This document shows, in pieces, positions 15,964 through 24,938 of a DNA stretch of 34,462 nt (position 1 is the stretch's first letter; every line of letters begins with the position of its first letter). Origin of the DNA: Acetatifactor sp. GTDB taxonomy: Bacteria; Bacillota; Clostridia; Lachnospirales; Lachnospiraceae. The notes under the pieces were generated by a model. That model was not told where the DNA came from, searched no databases, and saw nothing but the letters and a program-made list of their open reading frames with translations. The position numbers and the translations under genes are program-made. The stretch covers positions 1 through 34,462 of the forward strand of contig JAFLRN010000024.1 in assembly GCA_022511385.1 (NCBI GenBank), written 5' to 3'.

Positions 15964-18900
15964 ACTCGCGAAGGAGCTTGATAAGCAAAGTAAAGATATA
16001 TTAAGTTTTTTGCAGGAGAAGGGCATAGAGGCCAAAGTGGCACAGAGTTCTATTGACGAGGAGGCGGCGCAGCTGGTGCGGAAGGCCTTTGGAAAGAGTG
16101 CGCCCAAGGCAGAGGCTTCCGGAAAGAAGGAGGCATCTGAAGCCAAGGAGGCGGCCAAAAAGGAAACTGCCGAAAAGCAGAAGCCTGCGAAGGAGGACGC
16201 TGCCAAAGAGAAGTCGACTAAGAACGCTCCAGAAAAGGAGAAGCCCGTTAAGAAGTCTTCTGAAAAGGCTGAATCCGGGCAGGAGAGCGCAGCAAGGAAG
16301 GAAGCGCCGAAGAAGGAGCCTCAGACGCAGGAGACCCAGGCACAGGCATCCGCCAGGGAAAACGGTCAGCCCAAGGGCCAGGGAGCGCCCAGAGAGGACG
16401 CACCCAAAAAGAAAAAGAGCAACATCATTTTTGTGAGCAATCCACAAAATTCCAAGATGTCAGGACAGCGGCCCGGTGGCAACGGCAGGCCTCAGGGCGG
16501 TCAGGGCAGAGGAGGAAACGGCGGCTACAATGACCGTGACCACAGATCTCAGGTGCCTGTACGGCCTATCAAGCCTCTTACACCGCCCTCACCAACGCCC
16601 AGCGTGCAGATGGTTTCATCTAAGCCGCAGCCTAAGGCACACCCGGAGCAGCAGGCTTCCCATCAGGAGAACAGGGCGCAGCAGCCGGAGAAGACACCGG
16701 CACAGTCTCAGCGTCCTCAGAGCGCGGGCATGACCCAGGAGAGACCGCCCAGAGACGGAAGATCTCAGGAGACACGTGGACGTGATGGACGTGACGCTCG
16801 CGGCAGCGGAGGATATCAGGGAACCAGACCCGAGCGCGGCCAGTTCCAGGGAAGAGGAGGTAATGGCAATGGGAGACCTCAGGGAGACAGACCGGGCAGC
16901 GGATTTCAGAGAGGCGCTAGACAGGGTGCAGAAGGTGCTTCGGGTGATCGGCGTGGTCCGGGCTCTGGCATGGGCAGCGGACGTAGCTTCGGCGGTAGCC
17001 AGCGCGACGGCCGCGGCAATGGAGGACAGGGAGCTGGATTCAGAGATAACAGGCCAGGTAAGGGCTTCGCTTCAGAAGCTCCGGCGAAGGATGTGGAAAA
17101 GCGGCGCGAAGATGAAAAGCGGCGTGCAAGCAATCAGGAGAGAGATAAGAGATCCAGAAAGGATCACATTTATGAGGAGGACGAGGCAGCTAAAAACCGT
17201 CCAGGCAGATTTATCAAGCCTGAAAAGAAGAAAGAGGAAGCAGTTGAGGAAGTGATCAAGGTGATCACCCTGCCCGAGACCATTACCATCAAGGATCTGG
17301 CAGACAAGATGAAGCTGCAGCCTTCCGCCATCGTGAAAAAGCTGTTTTTGGAAGGCAAGATCGTGACCGTGAACCAGGAGATATCCTATGAAGATGCGGA
17401 AAACATCGCGATGGAATATGAGATTCTCTGCGAGAAGGAGGTCAAGGTCGATGTCATTGAGGAACTCCTGAAGGAGGACGAAGAGGATGTCAGCACCATG
17501 GTGGAGAGACCTCCCGTGATCTGTGTCATGGGTCACGTTGACCACGGTAAGACCTCCCTGCTGGACGCGATCCGGAACACAAATGTCATCGACAAGGAGG
17601 CCGGAGGTATCACCCAGCATATAGGTGCGTATACTGTAAATGTTGGCGAGAGGACCATTACCTTCCTGGATACGCCCGGACATGAGGCGTTTACCGCCAT
17701 GCGTATGCGAGGCGCCAACTCCACGGATATTGCGATCCTGGTGGTGGCTGCTGACGACGGTGTGATGCCCCAGACAATAGAAGCCATCAACCACGCCAAG
17801 GCAGCCGGAATCGAGATCGTGGTGGCGGTGAACAAGATCGACAAGCCATCGGCTAACATTGACCGGGTGAAGCAGGAACTGACAGAGTATGAGCTGATCG
17901 CCACCGACTGGGGCGGAAGCACAGAGTTTGTGCCTGTATCAGCAAAGACGGGAGAGGGCATTGACACGCTCCTTGAGACCATTCTGCTGACAGCGGACAT
18001 CCTGGAGCTGAAGGCGAACCCCAAGCGCCAGGCCAGAGGTCTGGTAATCGAGGCGGAGCTTGATAAGGGCCGGGGACCTGTGGCAACTGTACTGGTCCAG
18101 AAGGGTACACTGCATGTGGGAGACTTTATCTCCGCAGGCGCATGCCACGGCAAAGTGCGCGCCATGATAGACGACAAGGGCAGAAGAGTGAAGGAGGCAG
18201 GACCCTCCATGCCCGTTGAGATCCTGGGTCTGAACGATGTGCCCAGCGCCGGCGAGGTGTTCCTTGCCCATGAGAATGACAAGACGGCTAAGTCCTACGC
18301 AGATACCTACCTTGCCCAGAACAAGGAGAGAAAGCTGGAGGAGACAAGGTCCAGAATGTCTCTGGACGATCTGTTCTCCCAGATCAAGGAAGGCAATCTG
18401 AAGGAGCTGAACCTGATCGTGAAAGCGGATGTACAGGGAAGCGTGGAGGCTGTGAAACAGTCCCTGCTAAAGCTGTCCAACGAGGAGATCGTGGTGAAGT
18501 GCATCCACGGCGGCGTGGGCGCCATCAACGAGTCGGATGTAACCCTGGCAAGCGCCTCCAATGCCATCATTATCGGATTTAACGTTCGGCCGGATGCGAC
18601 TGCAAAGGCTACCGCGGAACGCGAGGGCGTGGATGTCCGGCTGTACAAGGTGATATACCAGGCCATTGAGGATATTGAGGCGGCTATGAAGGGTATGCTG
18701 GATCCTGTATTTGAGGAGAAAGTGATCGGTCATGCCGAGGTGAGACAGATCTTCAAAGCATCCCAGATTGGTAATATTGCGGGATCCTATGTGACAGATG
18801 GCGTGTTCCAGAGAGGATGCAAGATCAGAATTTCCCGTGAGGGCGAGCAGATTTATGAGGGTGCGCTGGCTTCCCTGAAGAGGTTTAAGGATGATGTGAA

Positions 18901-19006
18901 GGAAGTGAAGGAAGGATTCGAGTGCGGCCTTGTGTTTGAGGGATTTGACCAGATTCAGGAGTTGGATGTGGTTGAGGCGTATATTATGGTGGAGGTACCC
19001 AGGTAA
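15941..19006 (+). CDS. infB: Translation initiation factor IF-2
   Basis: GTPase that places initiator tRNA on the ribosome. It has 1021 residues with the start at ATG 15941 ([19 protein letters not shown]), preceded by GGAGG; in-frame codons upstream overlap ylxQ. A first IF2_N domain spans about 1-50. A long linker follows, rich in Lys/Glu/Ala (about 60-160) and then in Gly/Arg/Gln/Asn with repeated RGG-like motifs (about 180-380). A second IF2_N domain lies near 440-495. The GTPase follows with GHVDHGKT (531-538), [12 protein letters not shown] and SAKTG, then beta-barrel and C-terminal domains. A hairpin of perfect 10-bp stem (18991-19000 with 19007-19016) spans its stop codon. Confidence 0.97.
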   Translation: MAKIKVHELAKELDKQSKDILSFLQEKGIEAKVAQSSIDEEAAQLVRKAFGKSAPKAEASGKKEASEAKEAAKKETAEKQKPAKEDAAKEKSTKNAPEKEKPVKKSSEKAESGQESAARKEAPKKEPQTQETQAQASARENGQPKGQGAPREDAPKKKKSNIIFVSNPQNSKMSGQRPGGNGRPQGGQGRGGNGGYNDRDHRSQVPVRPIKPLTPPSPTPSVQMVSSKPQPKAHPEQQASHQENRAQQPEKTPAQSQRPQSAGMTQERPPRDGRSQETRGRDGRDARGSGGYQGTRPERGQFQGRGGNGNGRPQGDRPGSGFQRGARQGAEGASGDRRGPGSGMGSGRSFGGSQRDGRGNGGQGAGFRDNRPGKGFASEAPAKDVEKRREDEKRRASNQERDKRSRKDHIYEEDEAAKNRPGRFIKPEKKKEEAVEEVIKVITLPETITIKDLADKMKLQPSAIVKKLFLEGKIVTVNQEISYEDAENIAMEYEILCEKEVKVDVIEELLKEDEEDVSTMVERPPVICVMGHVDHGKTSLLDAIRNTNVIDKEAGGITQHIGAYTVNVGERTITFLDTPGHEAFTAMRMRGANSTDIAILVVAADDGVMPQTIEAINHAKAAGIEIVVAVNKIDKPSANIDRVKQELTEYELIATDWGGSTEFVPVSAKTGEGIDTLLETILLTADILELKANPKRQARGLVIEAELDKGRGPVATVLVQKGTLHVGDFISAGACHGKVRAMIDDKGRRVKEAGPSMPVEILGLNDVPSAGEVFLAHENDKTAKSYADTYLAQNKERKLEETRSRMSLDDLFSQIKEGNLKELNLIVKADVQGSVEAVKQSLLKLSNEEIVVKCIHGGVGAINESDVTLASASNAIIIGFNVRPDATAKATAEREGVDVRLYKVIYQAIEDIEAAMKGMLDPVFEEKVIGHAEVRQIFKASQIGNIAGSYVTDGVFQRGCKIRISREGEQIYEGALASLKRFKDDVKEVKEGFECGLVFEGFDQIQELDVVEAYIMVEVPR

Positions 19007-19073
19007 GGGTGCCTCCAGGGCTCAGGGTTTTACAGATTGTTTTGGGCATGAACAAATGGAATGGGGTGTTAAC

Positions 19074-19832
19074 ATGGTTCGGATTGCAATTGTTGGATGC
19101 ACTGGAAAGCTAGGGAGTGCAATGATTATAAACATATTGAGCCGAGAGGATGTTAAACTAAGCCATGCGATTGCACGAAAAGGAAATCCTTTTGTTGGGA
19201 AAAAGGTGTCAGAGCTTATTAGTTGTAATGATGCAACGGTTGTTATTGATGAAATAGAATCGGCAACGGATTGTGATGTTTTTATTGATTGTACAAACAC
19301 CGAAGCTTTTATGAATAATAACTATGAAAAGTATCAGAAGATGAACAAACCCGTAGTAATAGCAACAACTGGATTCAGTGACGAAGATAAGGAGAAAATA
19401 GCTATATTAGCAAAAAATATTCCGATTCTTATTTCGGGTAATTTTAGTGTCGCATTATATCATTTTTTGAAAACCATTGAATTTGCTGCTAAGAGAATAG
19501 ATGATGATACGGATATACAAATTGTAGAATATCATCATAATCAAAAGAAAGATGCGCCCAGCGGAACTGCTATTATGATACAGAATGCTTTAGTGAATGC
19601 AAATGATAAATTAACTCCTGAAAAAATAAATATTCATAGCGTCAGGGGAGGTAATATTTTCGGAGAACATGAGGTTATATTTGCAAATAGCAAAGATGAA
19701 GTTATTACATTTAAACACCAGGTATCATCCAGAGAAGCTTTTGCAAAAGGCGCAATAGACATTGCTATATGGATCGTTAATCAGGTCAATGGCGTTTATA
19801 ATATGATGCATTTCTGTGGCGACAATCAATAA
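19074..19832 (+). CDS. dapB: 4-hydroxy-tetrahydrodipicolinate reductase (DapB)
   Basis: NAD(P)H-dependent reductase of the lysine/diaminopimelate pathway. It has 252 residues. The N-terminal Rossmann motif is GCTGKLG (8-14). The catalytic signature YHHNQKKDAPSGTA (153-166) includes His154 and His155, a Lys pair and the substrate-binding SGT. It ends MMHFCGDNQ. The ATG at 19074 is preferred because the upstream extension to 18930 lies inside infB; the ribosome site (GGGGT) is weak. The gene is visibly A+T-richer than infB and rbfA on either side and uses codons such as ATA, AAT and TTA much more. It therefore looks inserted into the ribosome-maturation operon. It appears intact. Confidence 0.92.
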   Translation: MVRIAIVGCTGKLGSAMIINILSREDVKLSHAIARKGNPFVGKKVSELISCNDATVVIDEIESATDCDVFIDCTNTEAFMNNNYEKYQKMNKPVVIATTGFSDEDKEKIAILAKNIPILISGNFSVALYHFLKTIEFAAKRIDDDTDIQIVEYHHNQKKDAPSGTAIMIQNALVNANDKLTPEKINIHSVRGGNIFGEHEVIFANSKDEVITFKHQVSSREAFAKGAIDIAIWIVNQVNGVYNMMHFCGDNQ

Positions 19833-19956
19833 TATTTGTATGATAATTTAATGACAACAAGTGCCGCCACCGCCGTCACTTGCGGAAAACTAAAACTAAG
19901 GTAGGAATCAGATTAAAATCAGAGTCGAAAAGATTAAAATTGGATAGGAATAAGAA

Positions 19957-20412
19957 ATGAGAAAAAATAGTGTAAAAAATACCCGCATCAACGGTGAAGT
20001 CCAGCGTGTGCTCGCTGAAACCATACGCGGTGAGATCAAGGACCCCCGCATCAGTCCCTGGACAAGCGTTGTAGCGGTGGAGGTCGCTCCTGACCTAAAG
20101 AGCTGTAAGGTCTGGATCAGCGTCCTGGGAGATGAGGAGATCCGCAAGGCTACCCTGGAAGGTCTTCGGAGTGCAGAAGGATTTATGAAGCGACAGCTGG
20201 CCCGGACCATAAACTTGAGAAATACTCCTGAACTTACCTTTGTACTGGACCAATCCATTGAGTATGGTGTTAATATGTCCAAAAAGATTGATGAGGTCAT
20301 GGCTCAGGACAATGAAAATATCCAAAAACGGATGGCTGACGACGCAGGGCTGGAAGTAGAAGCTTTGGATGTCGATGCAGAACCGGAAGCGGAAATCGTG
20401 GATGAAGAGTAG
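19957..20412 (+). CDS. rbfA: 30S ribosome-binding factor RbfA
   Basis: Late-stage 30S maturation factor with a KH-like fold. It has 151 residues. The family pattern is clear: RINGEVQRVLAETIRGEIKDPRI, then a VEVAPDLKSCKVWISVLG strand, and PELTFVLDQSIEYGVNMSKKIDEV. An acidic tail (DVDAEPEAEIVDEE) extends beyond the usual length of about 120. The start ATG has AGGAATAAG upstream. It is separated from infB by dapB, where the usual order has infB directly followed by rbfA. Confidence 0.95.
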   Translation: MRKNSVKNTRINGEVQRVLAETIRGEIKDPRISPWTSVVAVEVAPDLKSCKVWISVLGDEEIRKATLEGLRSAEGFMKRQLARTINLRNTPELTFVLDQSIEYGVNMSKKIDEVMAQDNENIQKRMADDAGLEVEALDVDAEPEAEIVDEE

Positions 20413-20443
20413 GTTCTGGAACTGGCGAGAGGAATGAGGATAT

Positions 20444-21400
20444 ATGATAAATTTGCTGGAAGAATGTAAGGGTGCGAAGCGAATCGGCATCAGCGGTCAT
20501 GCAAGACCGGACGGGGACTGTGTGGGGGCTGTGCTGGGACTGCAGATGTACCTGAGGAAGTGTCTGCCCGAGGCGGAAGTGAATGCGTTTTTGGAGAAGC
20601 CCGCTGACATTTTCAGTGAAATAAAAGGCTTTGAGGAAATTATTACGGATTTCCCTGAACAGGAGTCATACGACGTATTCTTTGCACTGGATACGGATGC
20701 GGAGAGAATGGGCGACGCCGAGAAATATTTTCGCGCCGCACACAAAACGATTAACATTGACCACCATTTGAGACAGGCTGGCAGCGGGGATGTGAATCAT
20801 CTGGATTCTACGGTGGGTTCCACCTGTGAGCTGATCTATGATCTCATGGAGGAGGATAAGCTGGACCGGGATATTGCCATGGCCATTTATATTGGCATCA
20901 TCCACGATACGGGAGTGTTTCAGTATTCCAACACCACGCCGGCTACCATGGAGAAGGGCTCAAAGCTGATACGCTATGGTTTTGACTTCCCCAGGCTGAT
21001 TCAGGAGACCTTTTTCCAGAAGACATATGTGCAGGCCCAGATCATGGGGCGGACACTGATGGAGAGCATCCGGCTTCTGGATGGGCGTTGTATCGCTGGT
21101 GTGGTGGACCAAAAGACCATGCATTTTTACAACGCGAGTTCCAAGGATCTGGATGGCATCGTGAATCAGCTTCGCAATATCAAGGGCGTGGAATGCGCCA
21201 TTTTTATGTATCAGACAGGTGAGCTGGAATACAAAGTAAGTCTACGGTCCAGTGAGAATGTGAATGCAGCCGAGGTGGCCTCCCATTTTGGAGGAGGCGG
21301 CCATGCCAGGGCGGCTGGCTGCACCATGGCGGGCGATTATCACGATTGTATCAAGAGTTTATTGATACATATCGAGAGGCAGCTGGACACACCTGAGTGA
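20444..21400 (+). CDS. nrnA: DHH-family bifunctional oligoribonuclease/PAP phosphatase NrnA
   Basis: Metal-dependent phosphoesterase degrading very short RNA (nanoRNA) and 3'-phosphoadenosine 5'-phosphate in related Firmicutes. It has 318 residues. The DHH domain has GHARPDGDCVGA (18-29), the aspartate strand FALDTDAERMG and the name-giving DHH (106-108, NIDHHLR). The C-terminal DHHA1 domain ends with GGGGHARAAG (283-292). AGGAATGAGGA precedes the ATG, 31 bp after rbfA. This rbfA-nrnA-truB order is usual in Clostridia. Cyclic-di-AMP-related DHH activity is an alternative not separable by sequence. Confidence 0.92.
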   Translation: MINLLEECKGAKRIGISGHARPDGDCVGAVLGLQMYLRKCLPEAEVNAFLEKPADIFSEIKGFEEIITDFPEQESYDVFFALDTDAERMGDAEKYFRAAHKTINIDHHLRQAGSGDVNHLDSTVGSTCELIYDLMEEDKLDRDIAMAIYIGIIHDTGVFQYSNTTPATMEKGSKLIRYGFDFPRLIQETFFQKTYVQAQIMGRTLMESIRLLDGRCIAGVVDQKTMHFYNASSKDLDGIVNQLRNIKGVECAIFMYQTGELEYKVSLRSSENVNAAEVASHFGGGGHARAAGCTMAGDYHDCIKSLLIHIERQLDTPE

Positions 21401-21436
21401 ATCGGCAGTTCCGGGCCCATGGGAACCGGATACCGT

Positions 21437-21497
21437 AAATGCATCTGAATCAGACGAACGGAATACACAAATGCATCTGAGTCAGGCGACCGAAATA
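21437..21497 (+). repeat. Two imperfect direct repeats (period 32 bp) before truB
   Basis: AAATGCATCTGAATCAGACG (21437 on) and AAATGCATCTGAGTCAGGCG (21469 on), each about 29 bp and continuing GA(A/C)CG(G/A)AATA. They lie in the nrnA-truB gap of 147 bp. Function is unknown. Confidence 0.85.
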
Positions 21498-21547
21498 GGG
21501 TGTGTGCAAGTGCGAGGGGTTGGCCCTGGGCAGGTGCGGAGGAGAGC

Positions 21548-22450
21548 ATGATCAATGGCATTGTGATTATTGACAAAGAGGCCGGCTTTACATCCCACGA
21601 CGTGGTGGCAAAGTTGCGGGGAATTTGCGGCCAAAGGAAAATAGGGCATACGGGAACACTGGATCCCGAGGCTACCGGTGTGCTGCCGGTTTGTCTGGGC
21701 AGTGCAACGAAGCTCTGCGACATGCTGACGGACAGGGATAAGGAGTATGTGGCAGAGCTTTTGCTTGGGGTGGAAACGGATACCCAGGATACTACGGGAG
21801 AGGTGCTGGCCAGACGGCCGGTGGAGGGTTCTGAGTCGGAGGTGCGAAGAGTCTGTGAGAGCTTTGTGGGACAATATGACCAGGTGCCGCCCATGTATTC
21901 CGCTCTGAAGGTGAATGGGAAAAAGCTCTACGAGCTGGCCCGTGAGGGGAAAGAGGTGGAGCGCAAGGCCCGCACTGTAGTGATACATGAGCTGGAGATA
22001 TTGGATTGCAGCCTGCCTGTGGTGAAGCTAAGGGTAAAATGCTCCAAGGGAACCTACATAAGGACTCTCTGCGCCGATATCGGTGAAAGGCTGGACTGTG
22101 GCGGCGCAATGAAAAGCCTGCGGCGCACGGCGGTGGGAAGCTTTCGGCTGGGGGAAGCGCTGACGCTGGGAGAAGTACAGCAGAGAAAGGATGCCGGGAG
22201 GCTGGCGGAGATCATTCGGCCTGTGGACAGCGTATTTGAGGGATGTCCCGCGCTTCATATCGGGCAGGAATACGAGGTGCTTCTGGAAAACGGGAACGCC
22301 ATATCCCCCAGTCAGACAGCGGAAGGTATGCTATATGAGCCCGGCTGCTGGGTGCGGTTCTACAGACAGGATGAAAGTTTTGCAGGTATTTATGCCTATA
22401 GCAGTGAAAAGAGGAAGTATATGCCGGTGAAAATGTTCTTGGACCGTTAA
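21548..22450 (+). CDS. truB: tRNA pseudouridine-55 synthase TruB
   Basis: Makes pseudouridine at position 55 of the tRNA T-loop. It has 300 residues starting MINGIVIIDKEAGFTSHDVV. The catalytic motif is GHTGTLDPEATGVLP (33-47), where Asp39 is the nucleophile. Further signatures are KEYVAELLLGVETDTQDTTG and KCSKGTYIRTLCADIG. The start at 21548 follows CGGAGGAGAG and matches family N-termini; the frame is open 16 codons upstream. ribF follows 97 bp downstream. Confidence 0.96.
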   Translation: MINGIVIIDKEAGFTSHDVVAKLRGICGQRKIGHTGTLDPEATGVLPVCLGSATKLCDMLTDRDKEYVAELLLGVETDTQDTTGEVLARRPVEGSESEVRRVCESFVGQYDQVPPMYSALKVNGKKLYELAREGKEVERKARTVVIHELEILDCSLPVVKLRVKCSKGTYIRTLCADIGERLDCGGAMKSLRRTAVGSFRLGEALTLGEVQQRKDAGRLAEIIRPVDSVFEGCPALHIGQEYEVLLENGNAISPSQTAEGMLYEPGCWVRFYRQDESFAGIYAYSSEKRKYMPVKMFLDR

Positions 22451-22547
22451 AGTAAGAGATGAGTGACAGGTTCCGGAATATTGGCTGATATTATATTTTC
22501 ATGGATTTGTTGTGCCGCCAGCGGCGGTGTTGGAAAGTGTGATACAT

Positions 22548-23471
22548 TTGGAGATTATAGCAGGTACAACCGATTTTTATCTGGAGAGGGAGACGGCAGC
22601 TGCCATCGGAAAATTTGACGGGGTTCACATTGGTCACAGAAGGCTTCTGGAGGAGATACTGGCCCATAAAAAAGATGGTTTGGCTGCCTGCGTGTTTACT
22701 TTTGACCCGGCGCCTGCGGTGCTGTTTGGTACATCGGACGGCAAGGAGCTCACCACCCGGGAAGAAAAACGGTTGATGCTTGAACAGTTGGGTGTGGACA
22801 TCCTGATCGAATTTCCGCTGACATATGAAACTGCAGCCATAGAGCCGGAGGATTTTGCCAGAGAGGTGCTGGCGGAGCGACTTCAGGTGCGTTACCTGGC
22901 GGCGGGAAGCGATTTATCCTTTGGCAGCAGGGGAAAGGGAGATGCGGCTCTTTTGCAAAGGCTGGCGCCGGAACTTGGGTTTACTCTTGAGGTCATAGAC
23001 AAGGTCTGCGTGGAAGGACGCCAGGTCAGTTCCACCTGTGTCAGGGAGCAGGTGGAGGCCGGAAATATGGAGCTGGCCCATCGGCTGTTGGGGATGCCGT
23101 ACATGATTGCAGGACAGGTTGTTACCGGCAATAAGCTTGGAAGGACGCTGGGTTTTCCTACTATAAATGTAATTCCGGGAGAGAGCAAGCTGCTGCCTCC
23201 AAGGGGTGTGTATTTTTCCATAGTTCGCTGCCGTGGGAAGTTATACCGCGCCATCAGTAATGTGGGATACAAGCCCACTGTCACCGAGGAACGGGTCATG
23301 GGAGTGGAATCTTATTTGTATGATTTTGACCAGGATGCCTACGGGGAGCCTGTGGAGGTCTATTTTCTGGCCTTTCGGAGGCCGGAGAGGCAGTTTGAGA
23401 ATGTGGAGGCACTGAAGGCCCAGCTGCAGGAGGATATCAAGGCTGGGGCAGAAGTTGCTTTTCACACATGA
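22548..23471 (+). CDS. ribF: Bifunctional riboflavin kinase / FAD synthetase RibF
   Basis: Converts riboflavin to FMN and FMN to FAD. About 307 residues. The N-terminal nucleotidyltransferase has GKFDGVHIGHRRL (21-33), the central part has STCVREQVEAG, and the C-terminal riboflavin-kinase domain has GNKLGRTLGFPTIN (194-207) and NVGYKPTV. The start is uncertain. TTG at 22548 (MEIIAGTTDFYLE) has GGAAAG 10 nt upstream and matches family beginnings; GTG codons at 22539 and 22512 are in frame but badly spaced. It is the last gene of the conserved operon. Confidence 0.94.
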   Translation: MEIIAGTTDFYLERETAAAIGKFDGVHIGHRRLLEEILAHKKDGLAACVFTFDPAPAVLFGTSDGKELTTREEKRLMLEQLGVDILIEFPLTYETAAIEPEDFAREVLAERLQVRYLAAGSDLSFGSRGKGDAALLQRLAPELGFTLEVIDKVCVEGRQVSSTCVREQVEAGNMELAHRLLGMPYMIAGQVVTGNKLGRTLGFPTINVIPGESKLLPPRGVYFSIVRCRGKLYRAISNVGYKPTVTEERVMGVESYLYDFDQDAYGEPVEVYFLAFRRPERQFENVEALKAQLQEDIKAGAEVAFHT

Positions 23472-23583
23472 GATATGCAAGTGACGCCCAGCCGGAAGGA
23501 CATTGTCATGTCTGGGCTGAGTTGAGCAGGGTGTAAAAAGTAACTTTATGAAATAGTACTTTATTAAAAAATTAAAGAATCCA

Positions 23584-23612
23584 TTGACATAAATACCCTT
23601 TATATGTATAAT
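23584..23612 (+). promoter_or_regulatory. Consensus promoter of the NlpC/P60 gene
   Basis: A perfect -35 TTGACA (23584-23589), a 17-nt spacer and a perfect -10 TATAAT (23607-23612) stand about 105 nt before the ATG. With both hexamers perfect it should be strong unless repressed. Confidence 0.9.
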
Positions 23613-23623
23613 TTGAGATGAAA

Positions 23624-23651
23624 TGTAACAAAATTGTAATAAATTTGTAAC
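23624..23651 (+). promoter_or_regulatory. Triple WalR-type box at the wall-hydrolase promoter
   Basis: Three half-sites TGTAAC (23624-23629), TGTAAT (23635-23640) and TGTAAC (23646-23651), each separated by exactly 5 bp, match the known WalR (YycF) pattern TGTWAH-N5-TGTWAH of Firmicutes. They start 12 bp after the -10, overlapping the early transcribed region, a position suited to repression. A small hairpin with GTCGGT/ACCGAC arms lies just downstream in the leader. Confidence 0.6.
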
Positions 23652-23716
23652 CACATTGACACGGTCGGTGTGATGATACTGACCGACTTCAGAGATAGAT
23701 AGAGGGTATTGTACTG

Positions 23717-24757
23717 ATGAGATATTGGAAAAACGGCAGAAAAGCTGTTATTGTATCAGCTGGATTGTTATTTTGTCTGACACTGGAACCGATGCAGGTA
23801 CAGGCTGCTACGGGAAGCATTCTCCAGACAGGAGGAGTGGCATCCATCCTTGAGCCCAGCCTTACCACGGAGGAATATATCCAGTTGGCTGAGGAGGCAA
23901 AGGGTGCTTCCTGGGGCTATACGAATATTGGCATAGCGGAGGTGGAGAGCGGCAACCTGAATGTCCGTGCCCTGCCATCCAAGGAGGGAAAGCTGGTAGG
24001 TAAGATGCCGAAAAACTCCGCGTGTGAGGTGCTGGAGATAACAGAGGACGGATGGGCCCATATTCAGTCCGGCGAAGTGGAAGGTTACGTAAGCATGGAC
24101 TATCTGTTGACCGGCCCTGACGCAAAGGTGAAGGCACTGGAGCTGGTGCGCACCGTTGCAATTTCCAGCAGTGACGGCCTGAATGTGAGGGATGGCGCCA
24201 GCATGGACAGCGCGGTCCTGACACAGATTCCCAAGGGCGAAGAGTTGGAATATCTGGATACAGTGGGCGATTGGATCAAAGTGAGTATTGACGACCAGGA
24301 GGCATATATTTCAGCCGATTATGTGACAGTAGAGGAGAAATTGGATACAGCCATCACAATGTCGGAACTTCTGTATGGACAAGGTGTGTCCGATGTGCGT
24401 GTGGAACTGGTAGAATATGCGAAGCAGTTCTTGGGCAATCCTTATGTATATGGAGGCAGCAGCCTGACCAAGGGTACCGACTGCTCTGGCTTTACAATGT
24501 CGGTTTATAAGAAATTTGGCGTAAAGCTGAGTCATCATGCCGCGTCCCAGGCTAAGGAGGGTACAAAAATCAGCAAGTCAGATCTGCAGCCCGGCGACCT
24601 GGTGTTCTATGCAGACAGCAAAGGAAATATCAACCACGTTGCCCTTTATATCGGTGGCGGCCAGGTGATTCACGCCAGCAACCCCAAGACTGGCATCAGG
24701 ATCAGCAAGTATAACTATCGGACGCCTGTAAAGTATGTGAGGGTGCTGAGGGATTGA
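23717..24757 (+). CDS. Secreted SH3b-SH3b-NlpC/P60 peptidoglycan endopeptidase
   Basis: Cell-wall hydrolase predicted to cut the D-Glu/DAP peptide bond or a nearby bond in muropeptides. It has 346 residues. A signal peptide spans about 1-30 (basic start, hydrophobic core VIVSAGLLFCLTL, cleavage after VQA). Two bacterial SH3 domains cover about 75-132 and 146-205, each with LNVR. The NlpC/P60 domain from about 226 has TDCSGF (Cys256), NHVALYIG (His307) and VIHAS (His319), the complete Cys-His-His triad. It has a strong promoter and a WalR-like array, which fits control by the cell-wall two-component system. A terminator follows. Confidence 0.94.
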   Translation: MRYWKNGRKAVIVSAGLLFCLTLEPMQVQAATGSILQTGGVASILEPSLTTEEYIQLAEEAKGASWGYTNIGIAEVESGNLNVRALPSKEGKLVGKMPKNSACEVLEITEDGWAHIQSGEVEGYVSMDYLLTGPDAKVKALELVRTVAISSSDGLNVRDGASMDSAVLTQIPKGEELEYLDTVGDWIKVSIDDQEAYISADYVTVEEKLDTAITMSELLYGQGVSDVRVELVEYAKQFLGNPYVYGGSSLTKGTDCSGFTMSVYKKFGVKLSHHAASQAKEGTKISKSDLQPGDLVFYADSKGNINHVALYIGGGQVIHASNPKTGIRISKYNYRTPVKYVRVLRD

Positions 24758-24815
24758 GTTTATAAAAGCGATGATGGCATTTCTCATGTGTGATCCATTA
24801 TAATATTGCAGCAGT

Positions 24816-24863
24816 ATCGGAGGTTTTCCTGGAACGGAAAGGTTGGGGAACCTCCGATTTTTG
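24816..24863 (+). terminator. Rho-independent terminator after the NlpC/P60 gene
   Basis: ATCGGAGGTT (24816-24825) pairs with AACCTCCGAT (24849-24858), followed by a T run to 24862. A lone TATAAT at 24799-24804 lies just upstream without a good -35; if used, the hairpin would be a leader attenuator for the acetyltransferase gene. Confidence 0.85.
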
Positions 24864-24938
24864 TTAGGATTTCAGCATTGCAGCAAGCGGGATGGTCCCT
24901 TTTATGGGGTTGGTGGGAATCAATTTGGAGGAACCAAT

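Noticed and set aside
16053..17255. Arg-rich open frames overlapping the infB linker on the + strand
   Set aside because: Out-of-frame readings of the Lys/Glu/Gly/Arg-rich linker codons in infB.
18991..19016. Terminator at the end of infB
   Set aside because: The 10-bp stem over the infB stop codon is real but is followed by CAGGGCTCAGGG, with no T run, so termination is unlikely.
18930..19073. 48-residue N-terminal extension of DapB
   Set aside because: It lies inside infB in another frame and is not part of the DapB fold; ATG 19074 gives the normal length.
23656..23680. Second promoter (TTGACA ... GATACT) before the NlpC/P60 gene
   Set aside because: The spacer would be only 13 bp; the consensus promoter at 23584-23612 is far better.
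24843..24938. N-terminal extension of the acetyltransferase
   Set aside because: It would start inside the preceding terminator; ATG 24939 has a strong ribosome site and matches the Mac domain start.
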